55,356 bases of DNA from Phycisphaerales bacterium (GTDB taxonomy: Bacteria; Planctomycetota; Phycisphaerae; Phycisphaerales; JAGLTS01): the NCBI GenBank assembly GCA_023135165.1, contig JAGLTS010000012.1:1-55356 (forward strand). The letters run 5' to 3'. Under the pieces are notes generated by a model, which searched no databases, had not been told where the DNA came from, and saw nothing but the letters and a program-made list of their open reading frames with translations. Made by a program: the position numbers and the translations under genes. Below are positions 16,627 through 25,719 of the stretch, piece after piece; the first letter of the stretch is position 1; every line of letters begins with the position of its first letter.

Positions 16627-17484
16627 TCACGTTTTGAGCTGGCCGTAGCGCACGCTCTTGCGTCTGCGGATGATTCGTTTCGATGAGGGTTTCTTGCGGT
16701 TTCGGGTTCCGCCGCCCTTGGCCTGGAGGCCGGTCGCGCTGGCGGGGGGGCGGTTGCCCTTGCTTCTGCCTTCGCCACCGCCCAGCGGGTGGCAGTGGTG
16801 GCTCATGGCGACGCCGCGGACCTTCGGCCGACGCCCGAGGTGCCGGCTCTTGCCCGCCTTGCCGAGCCGTCGGTGCTGATGATCCGTATTGCCGACTTGG
16901 CCGATCGTCGCCCAGCACTCGACCGGGAGTTGCCGGATCTCGCCGCTGGGAAAGACGAGCGTGGCCCACCGCTCTTCGCGGTTGGTCAGTCGTGCAGCCG
17001 CCCCGGCGGCGCGACAGAACTGCCCACCCTTGCCCGGCGTGACCTCAATGCAATGCACGGGCAGGCCGGTCGGGATGTTCTTGAGCATCATCCGGTTGCC
17101 GACGGACGGCTCGACGCGCTCTCCGGAACTGATGATGGTGTCGCCGTCTCTCAGGCCAACCGGCGCCGGGATGTATCGCATGACGCCGTCTTCGTACTTG
17201 ATGAGGGCGATGTGCGAGGAGCGGTTGGGATCGTATTCGATGCCGACGACCGTACCGGGGATGCCCGCCCGATCACGGCGTTTGAAGTCGATCTTGCGAT
17301 AGCGTCGCTTGTGCCCGCCGCCTCGTCCACGCACGGTGATTTTGCCGTGGTGGTTGCGTCCACCGGTCTTCTTGATGGGGCGCAAGAGCGACTTCTCAGG
17401 CGTCTTCTTGGTCACCTCGGTGTGGAGGTTGACCGAGGCGTTGCGCCTGCCCGGACTCGTTCGTTTGTAGATGCGAATGGTCAT
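16627..17484 (-). CDS. rplB: 50S ribosomal protein L2 with altered peptidyl-transferase loop
   Basis: 285 residues from ATG 17484 (GGCGGA 7 bases upstream; a GTG at 17490 is the alternative). The fold is normal: GGRNHHGKITVRGRGGGHKR, GTVVGIEYDPNRSSHIALI and RRPKVRG. The loop near the peptidyl-transferase centre, almost always MNPVDHPHGGGEG, reads MSHHCHPLGGGEGR at 227-240. The essential His (E. coli H229) is kept as His232, but Asn, Pro, Val, Asp and the second His are replaced. Confidence 0.97.
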   Translation of the reverse strand: MTIRIYKRTSPGRRNASVNLHTEVTKKTPEKSLLRPIKKTGGRNHHGKITVRGRGGGHKRRYRKIDFKRRDRAGIPGTVVGIEYDPNRSSHIALIKYEDGVMRYIPAPVGLRDGDTIISSGERVEPSVGNRMMLKNIPTGLPVHCIEVTPGKGGQFCRAAGAAARLTNREERWATLVFPSGEIRQLPVECWATIGQVGNTDHQHRRLGKAGKSRHLGRRPKVRGVAMSHHCHPLGGGEGRSKGNRPPASATGLQAKGGGTRNRKKPSSKRIIRRRKSVRYGQLKT

Positions 17485-17502
17485 GTTCACGTCCGCCTGC
17501 GG

Positions 17503-17784
17503 TCAGATCAGTTCGATTGAGTCCTCGGGGTGGATCTTGACGATCGCCTTCTTCACGACGCGAGGTTTTACCCAGCCGTGGCGCGTCTTTTTGGTCGCGC
17601 CCGGTGTGTTCTGTGTGGAGACGCCCATCACGCGAACACCGTACAACTCCTGGATCGCCCGCTTGATGTCGGTCTTGGTCGCTCGCCGGTCCACCTCGAA
17701 TGCGTAGCGGTTGAGTTCCGCCTCGTACGTGCTCTTCTCGGTCACGATCGGCTTGCGAATGATTGTGATTGCCTGCATCCGCAT
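17503..17784 (-). CDS. rplW: 50S ribosomal protein L23
   Basis: 93 residues from ATG 17784. GAGGAG is 8 bases upstream, and the start overlaps the rplD stop; GTG 17787 and ATG 17778 are also possible. KPIVTEKSTYEAELNRYAFEV and the exit-site loop with KKTRHGWVKPRVVKKAIVKI are typical. It binds trigger factor and SRP at the tunnel exit. Confidence 0.96.
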   Translation of the reverse strand: MRMQAITIIRKPIVTEKSTYEAELNRYAFEVDRRATKTDIKRAIQELYGVRVMGVSTQNTPGATKKTRHGWVKPRVVKKAIVKIHPEDSIELI

Positions 17785-18470
17785 CACGTGGTCTCCTCAT
17801 TCGCGCAACTGCCCATAGGCTCGCCGACGATCTTGCTCGTCTGGCTGCTCGGCCCGGCAAGCCAGGCGACCAGCGAGTCCTTGGTGATGACGAGATAGCG
17901 GTGGTTGAGCATGTCGAACGCGTTGAGCTGCCTGTCAATGCAGACGGTGATGTCGGAGATGTTCCGAGCCGCCAACGCCGCGTTCACATTCGACTCATCA
18001 AGGGCGAGCAGGCAGGTTCGGTCGATGCCGATCGCCTCCATGACGCCCTTGATGTCTTTGGTTTTGGGTGTGTCGAAGGCCAGTTCGCTCATGACCTTGA
18101 CCTCCCCATCGACGAGCTTGGCCAGGAGCGCGTTGCGGTTGGCGAGCCTGCGATGCTTGTTGTTCATCTGGAGGCGGTAGGCCTCGCGCGTTTTGGTTTT
18201 GGCCCACGCCACGCCGCCGCCCTTGCGGATGAGCGTCCGCCTGCGTCCCACACGTGCCCGGCCGGTGCCCTTCTGGCGATACAGCTTCTTGTTGCTGCCT
18301 TCGACGTTGGCCCGACCGCGCGTGCGCGCCGACCCCAGCCTTCGATTCGCGTGGTAGTAGACGTAGGCTTGCTTCAGGAGCGCGGGTCTGATCTCACCGC
18401 CGAGCAATTGCTCGTCGATGTCGATGGTCTCAGTTTGCTTCCCCTGCTTGTCGTAAACAGGTACTTTCAT
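17784..18470 (-). CDS. rplD: 50S ribosomal protein L4
   Basis: 228 residues. The exit-tunnel loop is clear: RTRGRANVEGSNKKLYRQKG followed by TGRARVGRRRT. In E. coli L4 also represses the S10 operon by attenuation. The 161-bp gap upstream, between rplC and rplD, and the terminator between rpsJ and rplC are possible control regions. GAAGGTG precedes ATG 18470. The C-terminal ~15 residues are not conserved. Confidence 0.96.
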   Translation of the reverse strand: MKVPVYDKQGKQTETIDIDEQLLGGEIRPALLKQAYVYYHANRRLGSARTRGRANVEGSNKKLYRQKGTGRARVGRRRTLIRKGGGVAWAKTKTREAYRLQMNNKHRRLANRNALLAKLVDGEVKVMSELAFDTPKTKDIKGVMEAIGIDRTCLLALDESNVNAALAARNISDITVCIDRQLNAFDMLNHRYLVITKDSLVAWLAGPSSQTSKIVGEPMGSCANEETT

Positions 18471-18631
18471 CGGGTCACACCTTCAGCACGTAAACACCGG
18501 CTGGTTGGGCGCCGCTCCGGCCGATCCCGCGTTACATCTGCGGGCGGTTCAGAGCGACTCGGTCGCACTCCTGGTTGTCGTCACTCGGCAGTTTCCGAAC
18601 ACGGACCCTCCGAGCACGGCAGGGCAATACG

Positions 18632-19318
18632 TCAACCTGCCGCCTGCAGCTTGGCCTTTCGCCTGTAGAGACGAATGGCCGGACGAACTGTCACAAATCC
18701 TCTGTTCGGCCCTGGGACGGGCCCTTTCACAAAGATCAGATTCCGCTCTTCATCGACGCCGACGACGTCGATGGACCGGACGGTCACACGCTCATCGCCC
18801 ATGTGGCCGGCCATGCGTTTGCCCTTCTTGGGCTTCGGCCCGGTGCCCCGGTTGGTGCCGCCGCCGCCGATCGAGCCTCCGGAGCGGTGCTTCCGCTCGA
18901 CGCCGTGGCTCGCCTCCTGCCCCGCGAAGTGATACCGCTTGACGACGCCGGCAAAGCCCTTGCCCTTGGACCGCCCGACCACATCCACGAACTTCACACC
19001 CTCAAGATCCTTGACGGTCAGAACCTGGCCAAGCGTGAAAGCCTTCGCTTCTTCATCGGACCCCACGTGGAATTCACGATGGAACCGTTGCGGGGCAGCG
19101 CCTGCCTTGGCGTCGTGCCCGATCATCTGCATCGTCGAGCGGCGCGGTTTGATCTCGTCGTAGCCGATCTGGACGGCAGCGTACTTATCCGTCTCGGTCG
19201 TCTTGATCTGGGTCACGTAGCAAGGCCCGACCTCCAGCACGGTGACGGGCACATTGCAGCCGTCCTCGAGGAAGTAACGGGTCATTCCGATTTTGCGTCC
19301 CAGCAGTTCGACCGCCAT
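18632..19318 (-). CDS. rplC: 50S ribosomal protein L3
   Basis: 228 residues from ATG 19318 ([16 protein letters not shown]), with GGAG 8 bases upstream. The upstream frame to 19384 would cross the terminator hairpin and is rejected. Motifs are [21 protein letters not shown] and [12 protein letters not shown]. The methylated Gln region normally reads GGQ-like; here [15 protein letters not shown] is seen. L3 reaches the peptidyl-transferase centre. Confidence 0.97.
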   Translation of the reverse strand: MAVELLGRKIGMTRYFLEDGCNVPVTVLEVGPCYVTQIKTTETDKYAAVQIGYDEIKPRRSTMQMIGHDAKAGAAPQRFHREFHVGSDEEAKAFTLGQVLTVKDLEGVKFVDVVGRSKGKGFAGVVKRYHFAGQEASHGVERKHRSGGSIGGGGTNRGTGPKPKKGKRMAGHMGDERVTVRSIDVVGVDEERNLIFVKGPVPGPNRGFVTVRPAIRLYRRKAKLQAAG

Positions 19319-19357
19319 CTGACACGCTCCAAATACCCACGCCCTTGCGCGGGCATG

Positions 19358-19380
19358 AAAAAAGCCGAGCCAAGCTCGAC
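19358..19380 (-). terminator. Intrinsic terminator/attenuator between rpsJ and rplC
   Basis: Read on the minus strand: 7-bp stem GTCGAGC, TTG loop, GCTCGGC (one G-U pair), then six T. It lies 15 bp after the rpsJ stop and 39 bp before rplC. The shape is that of a textbook intrinsic terminator inside an operon, so it probably lowers or regulates readthrough from rpsJ into rplC-rplQ. Confidence 0.75.
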
Positions 19381-19394
19381 TCACATCAACAACG

Positions 19395-19703
<309 letters not shown>

Positions 19704-19819
19704 GGTCGTTATCCAGCCTCTGCCGATCCGGCCTGAACATTCATCGCAGCCACGCGGGCCGCCTCGATGCACCTACACACACAGAAATCCCCCCAGCGTG
19801 CTGCATGAGAGGATCGGTG

Positions 19820-19847
19820 ATGGTACAAACGGTTCGCCGCCTGTCAA
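19820..19847 (-). promoter_or_regulatory. Putative promoter of the S10-spc-alpha operon
   Basis: On the minus strand: TTGACA (19847-19842), 16-base spacer, TACCAT (19825-19820). The -35 is consensus. RNA would start near 19812, giving a ~110-base leader before rpsJ. No fusA or tuf lies upstream, so this is the likely main promoter of the operon. Confidence 0.65.
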
Positions 19848-19897
19848 GTTGGTCGGATCGTTTCCTTTGAGGTCTTTTCACCGGAACTGAGCCAAGC

Positions 19898-20017
19898 ATG
19901 CCCCCGAATCCTCTGTTTGAGAGCGAAACCGCCCGCCGGCGAGCTGTGGCCGTCCTGCTGACCGCGTTGCTGGGCGTGTCCCTTGTTGTGGCATGGGCGA
20001 TGACGGTCATCCGCTGA
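19898..20017 (+). CDS. Possible 39-residue single-pass membrane protein
   Basis: An ATG-started frame, divergent from the S10 operon. It has a short polar N-terminus (MPPNPLFESETARRR) followed by one hydrophobic helix (AVAVLLTALLGVSLVVAWAM) and ends TVIR. The positive-inside Arg cluster before the helix supports a real membrane protein. Ribosome binding site weak. Not recognised. It could be chance. Confidence 0.4.
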   Translation: MPPNPLFESETARRRAVAVLLTALLGVSLVVAWAMTVIR

Positions 20018-20212
20018 AGATGCGTGAAATCGGGCGGTTGTGAAGCAGCCGGGTCGGATGGGCCGATGTCAGCCGGGGCAGACCGGGCCGTGTCGGCCGA
20101 GTGTCGTCGCACGTCAGACGATGTTCCAGCCCGCGCGAACGCGCCACGGGTGTTCGGATGAACCCGGAGCGGCACGCTTGGGCTTGCGTCGACCGATTGA
20201 GGAGGCAGTCTG

Positions 20213-21574
20213 ATGAGACACCCGTTCGCCATGCTTCTCGCCGTCCTTGTCGCCCTGACGCTGCCCGCACAGGCCGGACTGGGGCAGCCGTCGGACGACA
20301 CGATCGAGCTGGCGCCGCCTTACACCGTTCGTCCCAACGGCTTATCGCTGCGACCGCCCATCGGCACGGAACTGCGAGTCGTCGGCACGGGCAACACGGC
20401 CCGCCTCACGATGATCGACGGCCGACATCTCTGGCGAATGGAGCTGACGCTCGTGCAGACCGCAAGCCCGGATGACACGCCGGCCGACGTCATGCAGGAC
20501 CGGATCACCGTCCTCGCCCCCCACATCACAGTCCGTGAACATCGGCGTCATCTGCTCATCAACGGCCGACTCGCCGAGCGAGCCTTCGTGGATGGGTATG
20601 AGATCAACGGCACACCCGCTGTCGTGGGCCTGGCTGTCGTCGCCGTCGCCCCGCAACGGTTCGGCGTGCTTCAGATCGTGACCCTGCCTGCGGAATACGA
20701 GAAGAGCAAGATGGTCTTCGAGGTGGTCTCCGACACGCTCGACTATGCCGACCCAGCCGATCAGGAGCAGGTGCGGCGGAGGCTCGCGCGTCAGGGCCAG
20801 GCGCTTCTTGACGATCGGATGGGGGAGTTGCTGGCCTCGCTTGAGCCGACCGAGCAGTGGTACCGCCTCCATGTCACGGATGCGGCGGGCGAGGCGGCGG
20901 AGGTTGGCTACGTCCGGGTCCAGATCCAGCCGGGCATGCGGGGCGATGTCACGGGCAAGCCGCGCGCGACGTACACCCCGGCGGAACTCGCAGCAGGATA
21001 CACCGTCCATGTCGCAGCCAGATACCTGCCGACGACCGCCGGCGTCTACGATGTCGTCTCCGTCTTCTTCCTGAGTGAGGATCGCAACGAGGAAGATTGG
21101 AAGGTCGTGGGGACGGAACGCCGAGGCGCCGAGAAGCGGACCCACTCGCTCGTCGGCACGCGAGTCGGCAATCGTCTGACGCTGCGCGGGGAGAGTCTCA
21201 GCCGCCACGACAGACCCAAGAACATCAGCGTTCCTTCGCGGGGATACCTGTCGCAGGCGGAACTGTACCTCCTGCCACAACTCCTGCCCGGGAGCGATCA
21301 GCCCGTCGAGGTGGGGTTCTGGTTCTTCAACTGGGAGCGGGAGGACATCGCGTTCCGCACTGACCGGACCGAACCGCACGCCACGCGGGCTGGGACATGG
21401 CTCGCTGAAACCGCTATTCCAGGCCAGGATCAGCAGACGCGGACGATCCTCGATGCTGACGGGACGATCCTGGAGCGAACGACATCAGGCGGCGTGCACT
21501 GGGAGCCGATCGAACTGACCGCCCTGCGTAAGCTCTGGGATGCCAAAGGCCTGCCGACCGGACCGATCGAGTAG
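20213..21574 (+). CDS. Exported protein of unknown function
   Basis: 453 residues. AGGAGG lies 7 bases before ATG 20213. A Sec signal peptide (LLAVLVALTLPAQAG) is clear, and there is no lipobox Cys at the cleavage site. The rest is beta-rich with Trp-containing segments (WYRLHVTD, VGFWFFNWE). The N-terminal third resembles pieces of bacterial proteins that assess a fitted numeric or stress response, but no named family could be assigned. It is convergent with ptsH 62 bp downstream, without an obvious terminator. Probably periplasmic. Confidence 0.8.
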   Translation: MRHPFAMLLAVLVALTLPAQAGLGQPSDDTIELAPPYTVRPNGLSLRPPIGTELRVVGTGNTARLTMIDGRHLWRMELTLVQTASPDDTPADVMQDRITVLAPHITVREHRRHLLINGRLAERAFVDGYEINGTPAVVGLAVVAVAPQRFGVLQIVTLPAEYEKSKMVFEVVSDTLDYADPADQEQVRRRLARQGQALLDDRMGELLASLEPTEQWYRLHVTDAAGEAAEVGYVRVQIQPGMRGDVTGKPRATYTPAELAAGYTVHVAARYLPTTAGVYDVVSVFFLSEDRNEEDWKVVGTERRGAEKRTHSLVGTRVGNRLTLRGESLSRHDRPKNISVPSRGYLSQAELYLLPQLLPGSDQPVEVGFWFFNWEREDIAFRTDRTEPHATRAGTWLAETAIPGQDQQTRTILDADGTILERTTSGGVHWEPIELTALRKLWDAKGLPTGPIE

Positions 21575-21636
21575 CAAAGGACCGCGCAAGCGGAGACCCC
21601 CACCCCCCCACCACCCCCACACCCCCCGGACCAGCG

Positions 21637-21912
21637 TCACTCTTCGTCGAAGCAGCGATCAACAAGCTCTTTGAGCGAGGTGACCGCGCGGTCGGCGTCC
21701 GAGCCGGTCGCCTTGATTTTGAGCACGGTGCCTGTCGTGGCGGCGAGCATCATCATCTGCATGATGGATTTGCCATCGACTTCCTGGTCGTCGCGGCGGA
21801 CGACGATCTCGGACTCGAACGCACTTGCCGTCTCGACGAACGCCATCGCCGGGCGGGCGTGAAGCCCGAGGCGGTTGGAGATCGTGACCGAGACGGATGC
21901 GGTTGTGGGCAA
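21637..21912 (-). CDS. ptsH: Phosphocarrier protein HPr (NPr-like)
   Basis: 91 residues from a TTG start at 21912; no ATG or GTG exists in frame between there and the ptsN stop, and the size fits the family. Phosphorylated His18 is in GLHARPAM (E. coli H15), and the regulatory Ser49 is in DGKSIMQMMML (Ser46). Keeping the Ser suggests an HPr kinase elsewhere. Downstream of hpf and ptsN, so it probably serves the regulatory nitrogen PTS rather than sugar uptake, since no EIIB or EIIC is in the window. Confidence 0.88.
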   Translation of the reverse strand: MPTTASVSVTISNRLGLHARPAMAFVETASAFESEIVVRRDDQEVDGKSIMQMMMLAATTGTVLKIKATGSDADRAVTSLKELVDRCFDEE

Positions 21913-22042
21913 GGCGAACTCGCTTGGCCGGTGATGTGGATCAGGCCGGTCCGTTGTGGACCAACGTCTCGTGCGAGGCTTGTGGCGAAACCGCGGCAGG
22001 CTCGTGCGGCCTGGCGCAGGTCTCGGCCGGTGCTGTGCGCAG

Positions 22043-22519
22043 CTATCCCCCGACCTGCGAGCTGTCATTTTCCGCGATCAGACTGACGATCTCCTCGACG
22101 GACTCGGTCTGCCTGAGGAACTTGCGGAAAGTCTCCTGGCTCAAGCTGCCGAAGATCACCTCCATGGCTTTCAGGTGCTCTTCCGGCTCGCCGTCGGGGC
22201 TGAGCAGCAGGAAGATCGAAAACACCGGCTGCTTGTCAAGCGCATTGAAGTCGATGCCGGCCTGGCTGATGCCGACCGCAGCCACCATCTTCTTGATGGC
22301 TGAATGCTTGACGTGCGGAACAGCCACGCCTCGTCCGAACCCGGTCGATCCCCGCCGCTCGCGCTCAAGCAAGGCGGTGAGGATGTCATCCCGAAGTGAA
22401 CCTTTGAAGGCGCCGACCTCCGCCAGCGCATCCACAAGCTCCGCCACTGCACTGTCGCGATCAGTCGCCTCCATGTTCGGCCTGATCGCGCCCTCGACAA
22501 CGATCTCGCTGAGCTTCAT
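22043..22519 (-). CDS. ptsN: PTS IIA-like nitrogen-regulatory protein (EIIA-Ntr)
   Basis: 158 residues. Active-site His69 is in RGVAVPHVKHSAI. The C-terminus carries the LKAMEVIFGSLSQETFRKFL helices typical of PtsN/FruA-type IIA. It takes phosphate from HPr and regulates targets such as K+ transport or (p)ppGpp metabolism in proteobacteria. The target here is unknown. Immediately downstream of hpf (13 bp), as in proteobacterial rpoN clusters, although rpoN itself is absent. Confidence 0.92.
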   Translation of the reverse strand: MKLSEIVVEGAIRPNMEATDRDSAVAELVDALAEVGAFKGSLRDDILTALLERERRGSTGFGRGVAVPHVKHSAIKKMVAAVGISQAGIDFNALDKQPVFSIFLLLSPDGEPEEHLKAMEVIFGSLSQETFRKFLRQTESVEEIVSLIAENDSSQVGG

Positions 22520-22532
22520 CTGACCTCACCAT

Positions 22533-22832
22533 CTAATGCTGTTTGTGGTCCTTGAGTCGATCCTTGTACTCGCTGATCTGGCGAACGGCCTTGTCCAGAA
22601 CATCATCGATGCAGCCGTAGATATCCATCCCCGAGGTCTTCGCCATGAACGGCTCGTGATGCTCGACGTGCACCTGTGTTTCCGCGACAAACTCACGGTC
22701 ATCCTGGTCCAGGATGATCTCGATGAGCTGGATCCGGTCGAAGTACTTCGTCAACCGCTGGGCTTTGCGGTCGGCGTACTCTCCGATGGCGTCGGTGAGC
22801 TCCATGTGTCTCGCACTGACGTCTATCCGCAT
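22533..22832 (-). CDS. hpf: Ribosome hibernation promoting factor, short form
   Basis: 99 residues. The N-terminus MRIDVSARHMELTDAIGEYA and the HVEHHEPFMAKTSGMDIYGCIDDVLDKA region identify the RaiA/HPF family. It lacks the long C-terminal dimerisation domain, so it is the short type. GAGGAGG is 5 bases before ATG 22832. It binds the 30S decoding region to stabilise inactive ribosomes. First gene of the hpf-ptsN-ptsH group. Confidence 0.92.
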   Translation of the reverse strand: MRIDVSARHMELTDAIGEYADRKAQRLTKYFDRIQLIEIILDQDDREFVAETQVHVEHHEPFMAKTSGMDIYGCIDDVLDKAVRQISEYKDRLKDHKQH

Positions 22833-22875
22833 CGTTCCTCCTCACGCATCACCGGAAACCGCCTCCCAACAGCCG

Positions 22876-23808
22876 CTAGGCGGGGTCCTGCTGAACCTCT
22901 TGACCGGGCGGCGGATCTTCGTCGCTGGCCGATGATTCCGGCCGATCGTCCCGCAACCCACCATGATGAGCTTCCAGCATACTCACACCCGTCGCTCCCT
23001 GCTGAGACTCGGGCAGGAGAACGCCCCCTGATACCGTGAATCGAAGGGCCTCGTCCACCGTGATGCCCAGCTCGACCGTTTCATCGCGCCGCACGGTGAC
23101 GGTGTAGCCCGTGAACGGCGTGGGGGAGCTTGGAACGAAGATGGTCAACATCTCATCCGGTGAGGCTTCCTGGACGATTCGCATCGGTGGCCCCGTCACC
23201 AGACCGAGCGACCAGATCCCCACGCGCGGGTACTGCAGAAGGACGACGCGGTTGAACTTCACCTTCTCCTCGCCGAAGGCGAACTCAACGACGCGCTTAA
23301 CCGATGGATAGATCTGCTTGAAGATCGGCAGGCGTGTAAAAACCTCCTCAGCCTTGGCGTAAATGCGCCGCCCGATGATCCCGCGCAGCATGACGCCGAC
23401 GAGGTAGATCAGGATGATCGCGATCCCCATCCCGACGAGACGCAAGTACCAGTGCTGGTCCCACCAATGCTTGAAGTTGCGTTGCCGCAGCTCCGTGCGA
23501 AGTCGGCGTTCGGTCAGCTCGGGCAGGTTCGCCTCTCGCCGCAGCCGATCCTCCTTGGCGATCATCTCGATTGTGACGACGAACCACTCGGGCTGGAACT
23601 GGTTTTCCTCATCCAGTACTCGCGGGAGCGTCTGGAGAATGACAAAGCGCACCGCCTGGTTGATCGGCTCGCCGATGTTGGTCTCGACGAATCGGTAGGC
23701 CATCACGAGAATCCACAGCGTCATCACCGAGGGGAGCAGGATCGCCAGCCCGCGGATGAAGAACCGCCTGAAATCCTCAGTGAACGTCCGCTTGGACCGT
23801 CCCGCCAT
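22876..23808 (-). CDS. DUF502 family integral membrane protein
   Basis: 310 residues from ATG 23808 (GGAAGG about 9 bases upstream); ATG 23877 gives 333 residues and is possible. The family pattern is clear: RRFFIRGLAILLPSVMTLWI as TM1, YLRLVGMGIAIILIYLVGVM as TM2, IYPSVKRVVEF, and then a soluble beta domain with YPRVGIWSLGLVTG and FVPSSPTPFTGY. The region between the TMs (~55 to 115) is longer than usual. The C-terminal ~45 residues are acidic, Gln/Pro rich and likely disordered. Family function unknown. It lies 43 bp upstream of hpf on the same strand, so they may be cotranscribed. Confidence 0.85.
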   Translation of the reverse strand: MAGRSKRTFTEDFRRFFIRGLAILLPSVMTLWILVMAYRFVETNIGEPINQAVRFVILQTLPRVLDEENQFQPEWFVVTIEMIAKEDRLRREANLPELTERRLRTELRQRNFKHWWDQHWYLRLVGMGIAIILIYLVGVMLRGIIGRRIYAKAEEVFTRLPIFKQIYPSVKRVVEFAFGEEKVKFNRVVLLQYPRVGIWSLGLVTGPPMRIVQEASPDEMLTIFVPSSPTPFTGYTVTVRRDETVELGITVDEALRFTVSGGVLLPESQQGATGVSMLEAHHGGLRDDRPESSASDEDPPPGQEVQQDPA

Positions 23809-24188
23809 GGGCTTGACACCTTCCGTGCTCGTTTTTCCGCCGCCTCCCACACGACACGCCTTGAGTCTACGGCTCATGATAGACAGTTTCAATCCTCACC
23901 AACCGTCAGACACACCCCAGCCACAGCCTGCCGCCAGCGTGTGCCGCCGCCAACGTGCAATGGCGTACTGATCTCTTGTCATCACAACGCTGCTTGACGC
24001 CGGGAATGCGCCCATGGACGATGGGGTCTGTCTGGTGTGCGCGTGACCAACCAGCCCCCGACGGCTCAGCACAATGGAAGCGGAAGCGCACACCGATACG
24101 CGCTGTGTTCATAACACTGGTCCACACAAGCACTTGACGGCTGCATCGCGCTCCGGCGCATGCGTGGCACGCCATATCGAGATCTGTT

Positions 24189-24211
24189 AGCATACTCCAC
24201 TGTAATATGCT
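24189..24211 (+). promoter_or_regulatory. Putative -10 box overlapped by a palindrome, upstream of porin gene
   Basis: Inverted repeat AGCATA / TATGCT separated by 11 bases overlaps TAATAT (24203-24208), a plausible -10 box. This arrangement is typical of a repressor site, for example for nutrient control of a porin. No -35 is convincing. The surrounding 23878-24314 has no gene. Confidence 0.35.
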
Positions 24212-24314
24212 CACATGTGCACGAATCGACGCCGGGTGCCGAGCATCACCTGGGCGGATGGGTCATACACAAATCACAGAACCTCACAGAACCTCAAGGG
24301 TGAAAGGAATTGCC

Positions 24315-25658
24315 ATGTCGATGAAAATCGAGTTTGCGAGAGTTCTCGGCGGCGCCGGGCTTGTTGCCTTGCTTGCTGGGAGCGCACTGGCCGAGCTTCC
24401 GAACACAACTGATCAAGAGATCGCAGCCCTCGAAGCGCAGCTCACCGCGAAGCACGCTCAGAAGGCGCAAGAGGTACAAACGCACCAGATGAGCCTGCTC
24501 GTGGATCAGGCCGTCAGCGACGCCGCCGAGCGCTCGTTCTACCTGGATGGGCCGGCCACAATCGGCTACACGCCGGGCAAGGGCTTCACGATCTCCGATC
24601 GTGCGGGCGACAACACACTGAACATCAGCTTCTTGTCGCAGTTCCGCTACAACGTGAACATTCAGAACGACACGCCGGGCAACGCAGCCGGGAACGTGGA
24701 CGGCACAAGCGCGGGCTTTGAGTTCCACCGCAATCAGTTCGCCGTCACCGGCAAGCTGCAGGGCAAGTACGACTACACGTTCAGAGCAGACTTCGGACCG
24801 ACTGGCGTCTTCACGCTCCTGGATATGTTCATCGCGTACGAGTGGGAGCCGGGCCTGACGTTCATCGCCGGCCAGATGGATGTTCCGTTCATGCACGAGA
24901 CGCTCGTCGGCGACGGCATGCAGCTCGCGGTCGATCGTTCGACGGTCGAAACCCTCTTCGGCGCCGGCCGGACGCAGGGCATCGCCGTCAAGTGGGCGCC
25001 CGATGACTACTTCACGTTCACCGGTGCGTTCACCGACGGTGTCGGCGGCGCCAACACGGACTGGAACAGCGATCCCAACGAGCTCGCCGTCACCGGTCGC
25101 GTGGATTGGGTCTTCGCTGGCGATCCCTCGCAGTTCGGCGACTTCACCGCCAACCGCTCCCAGGATCAGGGTGGCAAGATCGGCGGCGCGGTCCACTACC
25201 AGGACGGCGACGTCGGCGACGGCGCCACGTTCACCAGCTTCATCGGTCCGTCACCCAACGTCTTCGCATGGACCGTCGACGCCCAGATCGAATGGCCCGG
25301 CGCGAGCCTCTACGCCGCCGTCGTCGGCAACACGATCACCCCCGAGACCCCCGGCGGCGTCGAGACGGACAACTTCGGTTACATGGCCCAAGGCGGCTAC
25401 TACCTCACCGAGGATTGGGAGATCTTCGGACGATGGGAGTACCTCGACATTGACGGCCTTACTGACGATCCCATGATCGTCACCTTCGGCGCGAACTACT
25501 ACATGGACGGCCACATCAACAAGTGCACGTTCGACTGTGGCATCGCGACAGAGAACATCCCCATCGGAATCGCCAACGACACGAGCGTACTCGAGGTGGA
25601 TGCAGCCGGCGAGGACACCCAGTTCTTCGCCCGCGCTCAGTGGCAGCTCATATTCTAA
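24315..25658 (+). CDS. Outer-membrane porin, phosphate-selective (OprP/O) type
   Basis: 447 residues from ATG 24315, with AAAGGA 6 bases upstream. The Sec signal peptide ends at ALA-ELPN. Mature residues ~24-55 form a coiled coil (DQEIAALEAQLTAKHAQ). Then comes a 16-strand-like beta barrel with alternating aromatics and an ending in Phe (ARAQWQLIF), a signature of BAM-inserted proteins. The FEFHRNQFAVTGKLQGKYDY and FDVPFMHE-like (MDVPFMHET) segments are typical of the OprP/O family in planctomycetes. Substrate unknown. It has a strong terminator after it. Confidence 0.85.
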   Translation: MSMKIEFARVLGGAGLVALLAGSALAELPNTTDQEIAALEAQLTAKHAQKAQEVQTHQMSLLVDQAVSDAAERSFYLDGPATIGYTPGKGFTISDRAGDNTLNISFLSQFRYNVNIQNDTPGNAAGNVDGTSAGFEFHRNQFAVTGKLQGKYDYTFRADFGPTGVFTLLDMFIAYEWEPGLTFIAGQMDVPFMHETLVGDGMQLAVDRSTVETLFGAGRTQGIAVKWAPDDYFTFTGAFTDGVGGANTDWNSDPNELAVTGRVDWVFAGDPSQFGDFTANRSQDQGGKIGGAVHYQDGDVGDGATFTSFIGPSPNVFAWTVDAQIEWPGASLYAAVVGNTITPETPGGVETDNFGYMAQGGYYLTEDWEIFGRWEYLDIDGLTDDPMIVTFGANYYMDGHINKCTFDCGIATENIPIGIANDTSVLEVDAAGEDTQFFARAQWQLIF

Positions 25659-25687
25659 GCGGCTGCCCGAACACATCTGCGTCAAAC

Positions 25688-25719
25688 CAACCGGTCGGCA
25701 TCATGCCGGCCGGTTGTTT
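25688..25719 (+). terminator. Terminator of the porin gene
   Basis: 14-bp stem with one mismatch (CAACCGG.CGGCAT / ATGCCG.CCGGTTG) and a 1-base loop, followed by TTT. It lies 30 bp past the porin stop. Confidence 0.7.
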
